Shown piece after piece: positions 1 through 8,817 of a stretch of 64,000 nt of DNA. The notes beneath the pieces are model-generated. The model saw nothing but the letters and a program-made list of their open reading frames with translations, was not told where the DNA came from and searched no databases. A program made the translations under genes and the position numbers. Positions within the stretch are counted from its first letter, which is position 1. Each line of letters begins with the position of its first letter. Origin of the DNA: CAWGCA01 sp963820955 (lineage in GTDB: Bacteria > Pseudomonadota > Gammaproteobacteria > Chromatiales > Chromatiaceae); NCBI GenBank assembly GCA_963820955.1, contig CAWGCA010000033.1:1-64000 (forward strand). Direction: 5' to 3'.

Positions 1-921
1 CGGTGGATTCAGAAAGATATTTGTGGTCGCTGTGTTGGAGTTATTATCGCCATCGTTTACTACCACTGTGACGATGCGAGTCGTATTGTCCGGGTTTTCG
101 CTGGTATTGTTGAAGGTGATAGCCTGAATCGCCGTCTGGTATTCGGCCAGGCTTGCCGAACCTGTCAATGTCACCACGTTGCCGGATACGCTCGCTGCGA
201 TGCCCGTCGGCATCGAACCCGCCGTCAGTTCGTCATCGGCCTGGGCATTGGTAAGTTCAATCGTCGCACTTTCTATATTCGCGTCGTCAACATCCGTGAT
301 ACTGATGTCCGTATCCACCACTGCCACCGGACTATCGCCTTTGGTGAAGTTCGTCGCATAGTCGAAGCCCACCGCACTGCCATCCAAGTCCAGAACCGGT
401 TCATCGTTTACTTCAAAGGTAGATGAATCGGTGACTGTGTCGGCAACATCGTCTCCCGGTACCAAAGGCTCGCGCTCTGTACCACCCAAATCACTATAAC
501 CACCAACATATGGACCGTGATCCAGGTTGTCACCCAGACCTTCGCTAAGGTAGATGGAAAAAGCGGCACGAGATCCAGTAGCATTCGGCCCCTCCAGACC
601 GGCACTAGGCTCTAGCTTCTCAAGGTCGAGATCCACAATGAAACTCAGGACTTCCTCACCCGGAATAACCGTTCCGTCAGCTAGGGTTAGCGCCGGCGGC
701 AGGCCCAATTGACCCAAGGCTATATAGCCTGGGAAAATCGTTATGGATCCGCTGGGAGCAACGACGGTTAAATCAGCGGGATTTTCTTCTGTCTGCAGAA
801 ATTCAAGTCTTTCCAGCTGCTGCTGATCCGCAACGTCGAGAATATATTCAACGCCTTCGTTACCAGGATTGTCCTGATTTACTTCTTTGACGTCTGTTTG
901 ATCGCTGCTCTTGTCCGCCAT
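1..921 (-). CDS. N-terminus of a large repetitive surface adhesin (LapA-like), cut by the window edge
   Basis: The reading frame is open for 307 codons from an ATG preceded by GGAG at 6-nt spacing, and runs off the window, so only the N-terminus is visible. There is no Sec signal peptide, as expected for a type I secreted adhesin. Residues 1-130 form a leader region. From about residue 150 an acidic beta-sandwich repeat begins, rich in D, N, T and V, of the VCBS/cadherin-like kind. The gene lies downstream of lapG and lapD on the same strand. That makes it the likely substrate of the LapG protease, which clips Lap-type adhesins at a di-alanine site; the only Ala-Ala pair near the usual position is A119-A120. 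The assignment rests on context and repeat character, not on a recognised retention-module sequence. Confidence 0.72.
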   Translation of the reverse strand, partial: MADKSSDQTDVKEVNQDNPGNEGVEYILDVADQQQLERLEFLQTEENPADLTVVAPSGSITIFPGYIALGQLGLPPALTLADGTVIPGEEVLSFIVDLDLEKLEPSAGLEGPNATGSRAAFSIYLSEGLGDNLDHGPYVGGYSDLGGTEREPLVPGDDVADTVTDSSTFEVNDEPVLDLDGSAVGFDYATNFTKGDSPVAVVDTDISITDVDDANIESATIELTNAQADDELTAGSMPTGIAASVSGNVVTLTGSASLAEYQTAIQAITFNNTSENPDNTTRIVTVVVNDGDNNSNTATTNIFLNPP

Positions 922-1264
922 TTTGGTCTCCGTTGAAGACTATTCTTCAATTCTTAAAGCACTATCCGAACTCTATATAATCCAGGCCGGGAATAGATTA
1001 ATTCTTGCCCAGCTGTAATAAGTCATTATTTTTTAACGGCATAACTATCGAATTCTTGTAGAAAGTTTGGTCTTTTTTAAGAATATCGACATCACCCAAA
1101 TGAGTGAAAATTCACACCTGGTTTAAGAGTTAAATTCCTTTTGGGGGGTTTTCAGACACATAGAAGGGTTGTTAATTACTGATTACAACCCCTAGCAGCG
1201 ATAAAGGCGGGGCTTATTTATGCACCGGGAGGATAGCATCCGTCCCGTATTTCTGGAATTCGAC
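922..1264. other. Intergenic region upstream of the adhesin gene
   Basis: This gap of about 340 bases is AT-rich and lies between the lapD stop and the adhesin start. It presumably holds the adhesin promoter. I see the adhesin ribosome binding site (GGAG) but no convincing promoter box and no further gene. Confidence 0.5.
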
Positions 1265-3211
1265 TTATTCTGGCCTACCGATAAAATAGCCCTGAGCACC
1301 ATCCAGGTGAAACCCCGGTAGAAGGTTCCATACCTGTTCCGACTCCACAGATTCAGCAATCACCTGTATATCCAGCCCGTGAGCGATATCTGCTAACGCC
1401 TGGACATAAAATTGATGGTCGCTGTTTTCATCCAGGGTGCGAAGATAGCTTCCATCCAATTTCAGGTACTCAATATTTAGGGAACGGAGATAAGCCAGGG
1501 AACTGAAGTTGTACCCGAAATGATCGAAACCAAAACCAACTCCAAACCGCGCTATCCGCTCGATAAAAGTCTTTACCTGCTCCAGCCTGGCAACTGCACC
1601 ATATTCGGGCATCTCGAATATAAGGCGGCCAGCTATATCCAACTGTTCCGGGAGTAACCATTCCAGCCAGTCAAGAAAGGCCGGAGCTTCTACCGACTGG
1701 GGAGAAAGATTGATCGCAAGCCTGGATGTTCTCTTGGTGTTGTCGTTAAGTTCCTCCAACGCCTTGTTGATAACTGCACGGTCAATATCGGTCATAACCC
1801 CCACACTTTCGGCCATCGGAAGAAAGAGCCCGGCTGACACCAAGTTACCGTCGTTTTCCGCAACTCTTACCAGAACCTCCTCGTGAAGAAGCTCTTGGGA
1901 GGGGCAGGAAACCACTGGCTGGTAATGAAGCACGATTCTACCCTGCTCCAATGCTTCCTTTATAAATGTGCGCCACTCCATCGCGCCACGTACAGACTGT
2001 TCAATCATTTCTTCCGGAAGACAAAGATGCCAGCCATTTGCCTCTTTCGTCTGAGCGGAACGTAACGCCATATCTGCTAAGAAAAGCAATTCTTTGAGGT
2101 TCTGCCGACCGTCAAAATAGGCTATCCCAACGTGACCCACATCCGATGAATCGGTTTTACCTGCCGCATATATCCCCGCAAGGGTGGCGGAGAGCCGTTG
2201 TCCGAGTTTTTCCGCCTCGTGCACTGAATAATCTTCTACCAGAAGGGCAAAATCCGCACCGGCAAGATGAGCCAATGTATGATGAGAAATCCCATCCGCC
2301 ACTTGTCCAAGTCCGCGGGCTACTTCCTGTAACAGTTCATCACCGGCTTGATAGCCGTGCTTATCATTGAAAGCCTTGAATCCCTTCAGTGCAACGAGAC
2401 AAAGCGCCCCCTGGGAAAAAACTTCTCTCGACCATATTCGGTCAGAGGCAATATCCATAAAACGACGCTTGTTCACCAGCCCGGTAACCGGATTCTTGTA
2501 GGCCTGTTCCCGTAAACGATCCACCAGTTCGTCCAGATCTGAAAGCATGCGTTGGACCTTTTGGGACAAGCGGTTCATCGCTTCTACAATGCGACGTAAG
2601 TCACGAGTGCGCGGAAGTTGCTCCTGGACAGGAAATTCACGGTTACAAATAGAGTTCGCCTGCCACTCCACCTGTTTGAGTGGCCGCAACACCCAGCGTA
2701 AAAGCATCATACCGACCAACAGGACAAACACGGTGCTGACCAGAAACCAGCCTGCGGTGTGGCTTGCATTGTCCCATAGTTGGAGGTAGGCATAACCGGG
2801 GCTGCTCTTCACTCGTACACGCCCCGCCTGGTTCCAGCCTGCCATTACAATAGCTTCTCCCTCGGGCGTCTCCAGGGGAAGGAATGTTATAAACCAATCG
2901 GGTATACCTTCGACCTGTACTGGTAGAATCCGGTCCACTAAGGGTTTCCCGCGAATATCCTCTACCCGCACCTGGCGGTAATTGCCTCGGTCGAAGATAG
3001 CGTTTGTCATTGAAGTGACTGACGCAATATCCCTCTCCGCCAAATGGGTCGAAATGGAGAGCCCCAAGGAAGTCGCAGTATCCTGGGCATGTGACTGCAG
3101 TTGGGCTTCGAGGTAGGTTCTCGTATTCTGTACACTGATAAAAAAAGTGCCCACGAATACCAGCAGCAACAGGACCAGTACCAGCGCAATCAATTGGCGC
3201 GACAGGGTCAT
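1265..3211 (-). CDS. lapD: LapD-type inner-membrane c-di-GMP receptor with degenerate GGDEF and EAL domains
   Basis: The 648-residue protein has a membrane segment at about 7-27, a periplasmic domain, a second membrane segment at about 154-173, a HAMP linker, then GGDEF and EAL domains. The GGDEF signature is replaced by AGADF (317-321). The EAL signature is replaced by EVLVR (445-449). Both domains are therefore probably enzymatically inactive, as in LapD of Pseudomonas fluorescens. There, c-di-GMP binding to the EAL domain makes the periplasmic domain sequester the protease LapG, so the adhesin stays on the surface. The periplasmic part matches the LapD/MoxY N-terminal type. The gene sits 40 bases downstream of lapG and upstream of the adhesin, which supports the role strongly. 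Confidence 0.9.
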   Translation of the reverse strand: MTLSRQLIALVLVLLLLVFVGTFFISVQNTRTYLEAQLQSHAQDTATSLGLSISTHLAERDIASVTSMTNAIFDRGNYRQVRVEDIRGKPLVDRILPVQVEGIPDWFITFLPLETPEGEAIVMAGWNQAGRVRVKSSPGYAYLQLWDNASHTAGWFLVSTVFVLLVGMMLLRWVLRPLKQVEWQANSICNREFPVQEQLPRTRDLRRIVEAMNRLSQKVQRMLSDLDELVDRLREQAYKNPVTGLVNKRRFMDIASDRIWSREVFSQGALCLVALKGFKAFNDKHGYQAGDELLQEVARGLGQVADGISHHTLAHLAGADFALLVEDYSVHEAEKLGQRLSATLAGIYAAGKTDSSDVGHVGIAYFDGRQNLKELLFLADMALRSAQTKEANGWHLCLPEEMIEQSVRGAMEWRTFIKEALEQGRIVLHYQPVVSCPSQELLHEEVLVRVAENDGNLVSAGLFLPMAESVGVMTDIDRAVINKALEELNDNTKRTSRLAINLSPQSVEAPAFLDWLEWLLPEQLDIAGRLIFEMPEYGAVARLEQVKTFIERIARFGVGFGFDHFGYNFSSLAYLRSLNIEYLKLDGSYLRTLDENSDHQFYVQALADIAHGLDIQVIAESVESEQVWNLLPGFHLDGAQGYFIGRPE

Positions 3212-3251
3212 GGCAGGTATCCTCCCGTTTGATTTATTTCCGGCCCGTACA

Positions 3252-3956
3252 TTATTTTGCCACCCCTTTTTTCATCCTGGTGGTTAAATCCTGCCACAGT
3301 TTGATACGGTTAGAACTGCCCATGCGCTGACCACTCTCACGGGATTTTGCCAGCCACAATCCGTCACCGTTGAAACTGTATATTGGCGTAAGATCATTTC
3401 GCTCGGAGGCAGAGAGAATGTCACCATTGAGGTTGTCCAGCACCAGAGGGACCGCATCTGGTGCCGGGTAGTAAGTCAATACCATGTGGTGCTCATTCAG
3501 TTTCAAGGCTTTAACATAAGTGATGCGCATTTTCTCTTCCGGAATCCCCATCTCCTGCAGAGTGAAGTATTTGGCAATAGAGTAGTCCTCGCAATCCGCA
3601 CCGCCCTTCCCCAAAGCCTCGACCGGTGTAGCCCAGTAGTCGCTCTTTCCCCAGAGGCGTTTATCTGTACTGTAGGTCAGCATGTTAAAAAAATCGTTTA
3701 CCAGATTCAGTTTTTCCTGTTCGCTTTTGTCCTGGTTCTTCGCAATCAATCTTTGCCACGCGTAAAGCCTGTCGACACCGGTATGGCCATACTCGTTCTT
3801 GATCCACTCGATCACCTCAGCACTGAGACCGCCCCCCCCTGCCACAACAACTGTTACCCAAAACCAGACAATAAAGGCAACAGTTAATGGCAGCTGGTTA
3901 GAAAAGAAACTCCCTGCCCTTTTAGACGAGTTAAAAATGAATCCCGGTAATGCCAC
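3252..3956 (-). CDS. lapG: LapG-type periplasmic transglutaminase-like cysteine protease
   Basis: This 234-residue protein belongs to the bacterial transglutaminase-like cysteine proteinase family. It has an N-terminal signal or anchor segment at about 22-40. The expected catalytic triad is visible: Cys122 in GGADCEDYS, His157 in NEHHMVL and Asp174 in VLDNL. The start is GTG, with AGGA six bases upstream. LapG cleaves Lap-type adhesins near their N-terminus when LapD releases it at low c-di-GMP. The gene precedes lapD on the same strand with a short gap, so the two are probably co-transcribed. Confidence 0.92.
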   Translation of the reverse strand: MALPGFIFNSSKRAGSFFSNQLPLTVAFIVWFWVTVVVAGGGGLSAEVIEWIKNEYGHTGVDRLYAWQRLIAKNQDKSEQEKLNLVNDFFNMLTYSTDKRLWGKSDYWATPVEALGKGGADCEDYSIAKYFTLQEMGIPEEKMRITYVKALKLNEHHMVLTYYPAPDAVPLVLDNLNGDILSASERNDLTPIYSFNGDGLWLAKSRESGQRMGSSNRIKLWQDLTTRMKKGVAK

Positions 3957-4386
3957 AAAAAATCCTGGAAGCTCCTTTTCAACCCTAATCTATGCCCATT
4001 AAGGGTCTTTCGCCTCGCTGGAAAAAAACTTGAGTTGGGATGTGCTGTTATAGGTAGCATGTAAATCCAAACCAGTTCGTGAAAGTTCAATACGACCAGT
4101 CCGGTTGTTACAGCCTGGATCAACTAGCGAAAGTTGGTTTTTTGCTTTTTGGCTGTGGCGTCGTCAAACAGTGTTAGGCACAAGAACGGCAGAGATTCTG
4201 TAGATTTTTCCGCAAATCATACTCGATAATACACTATAATTATATTACATATCTTATTGATTAATATATTTATTATTTGATATAGATTGGAAATATGACG
4301 AACTTTTATAGTTAACTCAGAATAATGAGCTTGGAGTTTTTACCTCCCGCTTCACCACACTCTCAGGCAAAAAAGATTCCTAATTG
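3957..4386. other. Intergenic region, AT-rich
   Basis: About 430 bases separate lapG from the end of the LysR gene. The part from roughly 4200 to 4300 is very AT-rich. No credible coding frame, RNA or terminator was recognised. It should carry the lapG promoter. Confidence 0.4.
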
Positions 4387-5277
4387 TTAACTAGCGATCT
4401 TCATGGCGCCTAATATCCAGTCGTGAAAGGACCGCATACCGTACGTCAACTGACGCCCCAGTCTATGCGTAAGATAGAAAGCGTTTTGAGTTTTGAGTCT
4501 CAGCTCGAAAGGTACAATCAATTGGCCATACTCCAGTTCACGATCCACCAGGACGCTATCGGTCAGGGCCACCCCTGCCCCCTCCATCGCCGCACTCAAA
4601 GCAAGTGCGGTACTCGAAAAGGTCATACTCTTGACCATCGTAGAGCGGGATATTTCCGCCTTGTCCAGTATCATTTTCCACTCATCCTGACGGCTCGAGA
4701 CCCTGAGAAGGGTATGTTGCCGCAGATCCTGGGGACTATTTAAAGGATTGGGTCCATCCAGCAGTTTCGGGCTGCAGACGGGCACCAAAGTGACGCTATG
4801 CAGAAAAAAAGATTGCACATCGTTCCACTTACCGTTGCCGAAATAGATTGCCATATCGATATCAGAATGCTGAAAATCGACCATACTGGTAGACGCGCTC
4901 AGCCTTAGTTCCACATCCGGATACTGCACCTGGAAGTCCCGGATTCTAGGCACCAGCCAGCGGGTCAGAAATCCAGGAACCACACTGAGGTTCACCGAAC
5001 TCGCATTCGGTGAAGCGGCAAGTCGGCGGGTGGCGATGTCAATCTCGTCCAGAGCGTGCTCGATCGCACTCTGGTACTTCTCTCCACTCGCAGTAAGAAT
5101 CACTCTGCGGCCTTCCCTCCGAAACAGAGGAACACCCAGAAACTCCTCCAAGGTCTTGATCTGATGGCTGACTGCCGATGGGGTCACATACAACTCTTCT
5201 GCGGCCCGGTTGAAACTTCCCAGCCTAGCAGCCGCTTCAAAGCTACGCAGAGATTTGAGGGGCGGAAGTTTTCTAAT
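4387..5277 (-). CDS. LysR-family regulator of the GcvA type, probable ATT start codon
   Basis: The protein has an N-terminal winged helix-turn-helix (AVSHQIKTLEEFLGVPLFRR) and a LysR substrate-binding domain. It resembles the GcvA/AmpR subgroup, which begins with an LPPL-(x)4-FEAAARLGSFxxAAEEL helix. The first ATG/GTG/TTG in frame is the TTG at 5193, but that cuts off the first helix of the DNA-binding domain. Reading upstream in the same frame restores LPPLKSLRSFEAAARLGSF. The only sensible start there is ATT at 5277, with an AGAGG motif six bases before it; the next upstream in-frame stop is TGA. With this start the protein is 296 residues, the usual family length. The target is unknown; the divergent small gene at 5484 is the obvious candidate. 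Confidence 0.8.
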   Translation of the reverse strand: MRKLPPLKSLRSFEAAARLGSFNRAAEELYVTPSAVSHQIKTLEEFLGVPLFRREGRRVILTASGEKYQSAIEHALDEIDIATRRLAASPNASSVNLSVVPGFLTRWLVPRIRDFQVQYPDVELRLSASTSMVDFQHSDIDMAIYFGNGKWNDVQSFFLHSVTLVPVCSPKLLDGPNPLNSPQDLRQHTLLRVSSRQDEWKMILDKAEISRSTMVKSMTFSSTALALSAAMEGAGVALTDSVLVDRELEYGQLIVPFELRLKTQNAFYLTHRLGRQLTYGMRSFHDWILGAMKIAS

Positions 5278-5414
5278 GATGAACCTCTTATTGATGAAAT
5301 ATTTTCACTTATAAGGTGAAAAACAATCTCTTAATTTAATCAATTTCAGCCGCTAATATAGCATACCAAATGATAGGTAAGTATCTTATTTACAAAAAGT
5401 TTCGGTAAACAATT

Positions 5415-5431
5415 AAGTAGTTAATCTACTT
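5415..5431. promoter_or_regulatory. Perfect inverted repeat between the LysR gene and the divergent small gene
   Basis: AAGTAG and CTACTT form 6-base arms around a 5-base spacer in the AT-rich divergent intergenic region. It may be an operator for the neighbouring LysR regulator or part of a promoter-proximal hairpin. Only the symmetry is seen. Confidence 0.35.
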
Positions 5432-5483
5432 TTCTTATTCCCCGATAACAAAAATATATTGTTGAAATTATTGGAGTATTGTA

Positions 5484-5669
5484 ATGAGGCAGAAATATGA
5501 TTCTGATATCAAACTGAATGAATTCGGGAATCCGGACATAGACTTTTATATCAGTGAGGCTAAACGGCTCAGGGTCGAAGCCTGTTCAGCATTGATCCAA
5601 GATTTTCTGGGCTGGTTGAAGAGAGCAGTCGGCAAAGGCCAGAGCCTGCCCATGCGCACAGTTCACTGA
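5484..5669 (+). CDS. Small conserved-looking protein of unknown function
   Basis: This 61-residue protein starts at an ATG behind a GGAG motif. It has a hydrophilic N-terminus and a helical segment, DIDFYISEAKRLRVEA, followed by an amphipathic stretch containing WLKRAV. It has no signal peptide or membrane segment. Small proteins with a 'YxxxAxxLRxEA' helix are common in proteobacteria next to GcvA-like LysR genes, and this gene is divergent from one, so control by that regulator is plausible. I do not recognise a function. Confidence 0.55.
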   Translation: MRQKYDSDIKLNEFGNPDIDFYISEAKRLRVEACSALIQDFLGWLKRAVGKGQSLPMRTVH

Positions 5670-5904
5670 TCCTTTCCCGGAATAAGGGGTGATAAATAAA
5701 ACAACGCCCCTCAAAGAATCTAAAGCGCTGACTCATTGAAAAAGGTCACAATGGCGATTTGAGGCTTAGATACGAGGCCTTAAATTTAATGCGACCCTCA
5801 CATGCTGGAAAATCACCCGAAGTCTCTTCTGGATTCCGCGTTTGAGTAGAAAGGGATTGCTCGATTAATGAACAATCTCCAGATGCTCTTTATCTTTGTC
5901 GGTC

Positions 5905-6956
5905 ACATAATCTAACCTGATTACCTATAAACCTCAGCCATCTTCAGGAAGCGATAGGGCATCGGTGGTGTACGCAAAGCAACAAAGAGCAACCGCTCAA
6001 TCATAGCCGGAAGATGAAACCGGCGATTGAATCGGTATTCGAATTCGGCAAGATAACGAGGCACATGCTTTCTACTAATCGCATGAAAAGTCCCACGCAA
6101 GGAGTTCTTGACGTTACCCAGCATGGTATTGACCCATTTGAAGGTCGAGATCTGCGCACTTTTCCGCCCACCGCCCGTGACGATAGCGATATGGCTGCAG
6201 CGCGCATCCTGCACTGCGCTGAAACAGTAGAGCCCGTCGGAGACTACCGTACTACCCCTTGCCAAGCTGGATTTGGCATAGTGTGAAATTTCCGTATGAC
6301 GAAAACCACGGACTCGACGCAGATGCATCTGCAATGGCCTGCCGTCCTGCGTCGTTTCAACGGCTGCCACGAAAGGGATTTTGTTGCTGGAACCACGTCC
6401 GCGTTTACCCGGCTTCTCTCCTCCGATATAGGCGTCATCGATCTCGATACGGCCAGACAACTTCTTCTCGCGCTGGCGCTCCATCATTACCTGCATCAGT
6501 TTGTGCTTGAGTTTCCAGGCCGTATCGTAGTTTACGCCGATCTCACGCGACAGTTGCAGGGCCGAGGTGCTCTTCTTACGCTGGGTCAGCAGGTAGATGG
6601 CCAGGAACCATTTCCTCAGCGGCAGTTTCGTACCATGGAATACGGTACCCGCCGTCAGCGAGCACTGATGGTGGCACTTGTGGCATTGGTATATTTTGCG
6701 GGTCTTAAGTTTACAGCCGGTGGTGTTTCCACATTCCGGACAGACGAATCCGTTTGGCCAACGGAGTTGGTACAATGCATTGGCGCATTGTGTTTCGCTG
6801 CCGTATTTGTCCATGAATTCGTGCAAACCAAGGCCTGTTTGAAACTGTATTGCATTCTTCTTCACGATGGAAACCCTCCTGGATTCAGCAGGTTCCATTA
6901 TGCCGAGCGCACAGACTCAGTAGCTGAGCCTCGTCGGTAATCAGGTAATCTAATAC
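5905..6956 (-). mobile_element. IS1595-family insertion sequence
   Basis: The element is about 1.05 kb with imperfect terminal inverted repeats of about 21 bases. The left end is 5905-5925 and the right end 6936-6956. They share the inner core CCTGATTACC, while the outer halves diverge. It carries one full-length transposase gene. I found no clear 8-base target duplication flanking these ends, so the exact outer boundaries are uncertain or the insertion is old. It lies between the small gene at 5484 and the SDR gene at 7015. Confidence 0.8.
5921..6898 (-). CDS. IS1595-family (ISXO2-like) transposase
   Basis: The 325-residue protein has an N-terminal zinc-ribbon (CPECGNTTGC... CHKCHHQC, about residues 53-80), a helix-turn-helix-like segment, and a DDE-type catalytic domain. 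Two acidic catalytic residues are visible in EIDDAYIGG and VVSDGLYCF. The C-terminal EFEYRFNRR motif is typical of the IS1595 family. The frame is intact and its stop codon lies inside the left inverted repeat, so the transposase could still be active. Confidence 0.93.
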   Translation of the reverse strand: MEPAESRRVSIVKKNAIQFQTGLGLHEFMDKYGSETQCANALYQLRWPNGFVCPECGNTTGCKLKTRKIYQCHKCHHQCSLTAGTVFHGTKLPLRKWFLAIYLLTQRKKSTSALQLSREIGVNYDTAWKLKHKLMQVMMERQREKKLSGRIEIDDAYIGGEKPGKRGRGSSNKIPFVAAVETTQDGRPLQMHLRRVRGFRHTEISHYAKSSLARGSTVVSDGLYCFSAVQDARCSHIAIVTGGGRKSAQISTFKWVNTMLGNVKNSLRGTFHAISRKHVPRYLAEFEYRFNRRFHLPAMIERLLFVALRTPPMPYRFLKMAEVYR

Positions 6957-7014
6957 CCCAAGTTCTAGCGATCCTTGCTCTGTCTTCAGTCGCTAATCGA
7001 GTTACAATTCAACG

Positions 7015-7818
7015 ATGCTGAAAGAAGAAAGTCCGAGACGCGTCGCAGCGGTTACCGGTGCTAGCGGAGCTATCGGCATGGAAATCGCCCGCCAAATTGC
7101 TGCCGTCCCTGGCTATGAAGTCGTGCTCGTGTGTCGAAACGAGGAAAAGGCGGCCCATTGCGTCCAGGGCATTTCGCGCAATACCGGAAATCCACATATC
7201 AGTTATGCGCTTGCTGACCTATCTCGACGAAGCTCAATTAAGGTATTGGCACAGAACTGGAAAGGGCCTCTCGATGTCCTGATCAACAATGCCGCTGTAA
7301 CACCGCGCGATCTCCAGCACACGCCCGAAGGCATCGAACTCCAGTTTGCGACTAATACACTTGGGTACTTCTGGATGATCGAAGCGTTTACTCAATATAT
7401 CAAACACGGGTCTGCGGCGCGGATCATTAATGTAGCCAGTTATTGGGCGGGCGGCCTCGATCTCCAGGATCTCGAGTTCAAGAAACGACGCTACAATAAC
7501 GATACCGCCTATCGACAATCCAAACAGGCCGACAGAATGTTAACCGTGGCCTTCGCCAAACGGCTGCAACCATATGGCGTTGCCGTAAACGCTTGTCATC
7601 CTGGCGATGTAAAATCCACCCTGAGCAAGAATCTGGGTTTCGGAGGGCACCAGTCACCAAGCGACGGGGCAGAAACGCCAGTGTGGTTGGCAATCAGTGA
7701 AGTGGGAGGGCAATGTACCGGCAAGTATTTTGAACAAAACCGCGAAGTTGATTGTCCTTTTTCCAAGAATCAGGAAGCGATCGATGCATTATTTGCTGCT
7801 TGCCAGTCCTATCAATGA
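7015..7818 (+). CDS. Short-chain dehydrogenase/reductase, retinol-dehydrogenase-like
   Basis: The 267-residue protein shows the SDR cofactor motif TGASGAIG at about residues 16-23, an NNAA motif, and the catalytic Tyr-Lys pair as YRQSK. The pattern resembles the retinol dehydrogenase/WWOX-like classical SDRs with NAD(P)H. The substrate cannot be told from sequence. The start lies about 60 bases from the right end of the insertion sequence, so its promoter may have been altered or supplied by the element. No strong Shine-Dalgarno motif precedes the ATG. Confidence 0.85.
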   Translation: MLKEESPRRVAAVTGASGAIGMEIARQIAAVPGYEVVLVCRNEEKAAHCVQGISRNTGNPHISYALADLSRRSSIKVLAQNWKGPLDVLINNAAVTPRDLQHTPEGIELQFATNTLGYFWMIEAFTQYIKHGSAARIINVASYWAGGLDLQDLEFKKRRYNNDTAYRQSKQADRMLTVAFAKRLQPYGVAVNACHPGDVKSTLSKNLGFGGHQSPSDGAETPVWLAISEVGGQCTGKYFEQNREVDCPFSKNQEAIDALFAACQSYQ

Positions 7819-8081
7819 TGGCGAACTAAACAGTAAGTCTGTTCCTGAACCCTGATCGCACGGCATAGAGATATGCGATGTTAGAACGGAATTTTTACCC
7901 CAGCCAGTACAGTTTAAGAACAGCCGTTTGCAATTGTAGTGACCAGAACTGCATTAACCAGAATATATTCGAACAAACTGTATTCGACTGGAAACAGACG
8001 ATACCGCAAGAACTAACCGCTATCGCCTGTCTGGTAGTCGTGGCTGAGCTCTTAATAGGGCAATATCATCTTGAAGGAGTA

Positions 8082-8423
8082 CTAGACCCGAAGCAGATAG
8101 AAGATGGTTAGCAGAGTACCGATTCCGGCAACACTATAGCCGACCAGCGCAACCAATTTGTCCGCCCTCAACCCGAGACCGTGCAGGGCAGTTCGCATAC
8201 GATGAGCTGCATGCCAGAGACAAAGGGCAATGATTCCGAACAGTATGACTTTGCCTAGCCAACCTGCGGCAAAGGCGTGGATCGTCTGGTAACCCAGGGA
8301 GGACGGGGGATGACCATAACCGGCACTCAGCGTAATGATCACCAGTGCCGGAACCACCAACGCAGCAACGGTTCCTCCCGCGGCGAAAAGGCTCCAGACC
8401 AGCGGTTTATTGGACCTAGCCAT
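8082..8423 (-). CDS. frdD: Fumarate reductase membrane anchor subunit D
   Basis: The 113-residue protein has three hydrophobic helices and starts MARSNKPLVWSLFAAGG, as FrdD proteins do. The start at 8423 overlaps the frdC stop by 8 bases. A longer in-frame extension upstream lies wholly inside frdC and is not credible. With FrdC it anchors the FrdAB catalytic dimer in the inner membrane and forms the quinol site. It is the last gene of the frdABCD operon. Confidence 0.88.
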   Translation of the reverse strand: MARSNKPLVWSLFAAGGTVAALVVPALVIITLSAGYGHPPSSLGYQTIHAFAAGWLGKVILFGIIALCLWHAAHRMRTALHGLGLRADKLVALVGYSVAGIGTLLTIFYLLRV

Positions 8424-8817
8424 AGCTGAACACCCCACCAATATAGAGTATGAAGAGGGAGATACAGAACCAGGCAACATAGTGTCCGGCGGCAATGAAA
8501 TAGCCCGGCAGGAAGTTCTCGCCAATCTGCACCGGCATAGCCTTGGGTGTCACGCTGAACCAGGAAATCGAATGCAACAAAGTGAAGGCCAGCATCAGCC
8601 AATGAAGCCCGATGGATACTGGTGAAGTCAGTCCCTGCAGAAAGAGACTATAGGCCGCTTCACCTTCGGAAAGTGCCTTGAGTCCCCACAAGAGGAGCAG
8701 TGCATAGCTCCCTATGAAAAGGCTGCTGACCTCATTCAGCATGTGGTGGATATCCCGTTTCCTGCCCAGATACCAGCTGAAAACGGGAATCTCCCTGATA
8801 TAGGGTTTGCCATTCAC
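8416..8817 (-). CDS. frdC: Fumarate reductase membrane anchor subunit C
   Basis: The 133-residue protein begins at GTG, overlapping the frdB stop by four bases (GTGA). It carries the N-terminal YIREIPVFSWYLGRKRDI segment and three predicted membrane helices typical of FrdC. Its length matches the E. coli subunit (about 131). Separate C and D anchors of this kind mark the E. coli-type quinol:fumarate reductase rather than the SdhCD succinate dehydrogenase. Confidence 0.9.
   Translation of the reverse strand: MNGKPYIREIPVFSWYLGRKRDIHHMLNEVSSLFIGSYALLLLWGLKALSEGEAAYSLFLQGLTSPVSIGLHWLMLAFTLLHSISWFSVTPKAMPVQIGENFLPGYFIAAGHYVAWFCISLFILYIGGVFSYG

Noticed and set aside
7878..8111. Open frame of 77 codons on the plus strand between the SDR gene and frdD
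   Set aside because: It overlaps the end of frdD antisense, has no ribosome binding site and no recognisable protein features.
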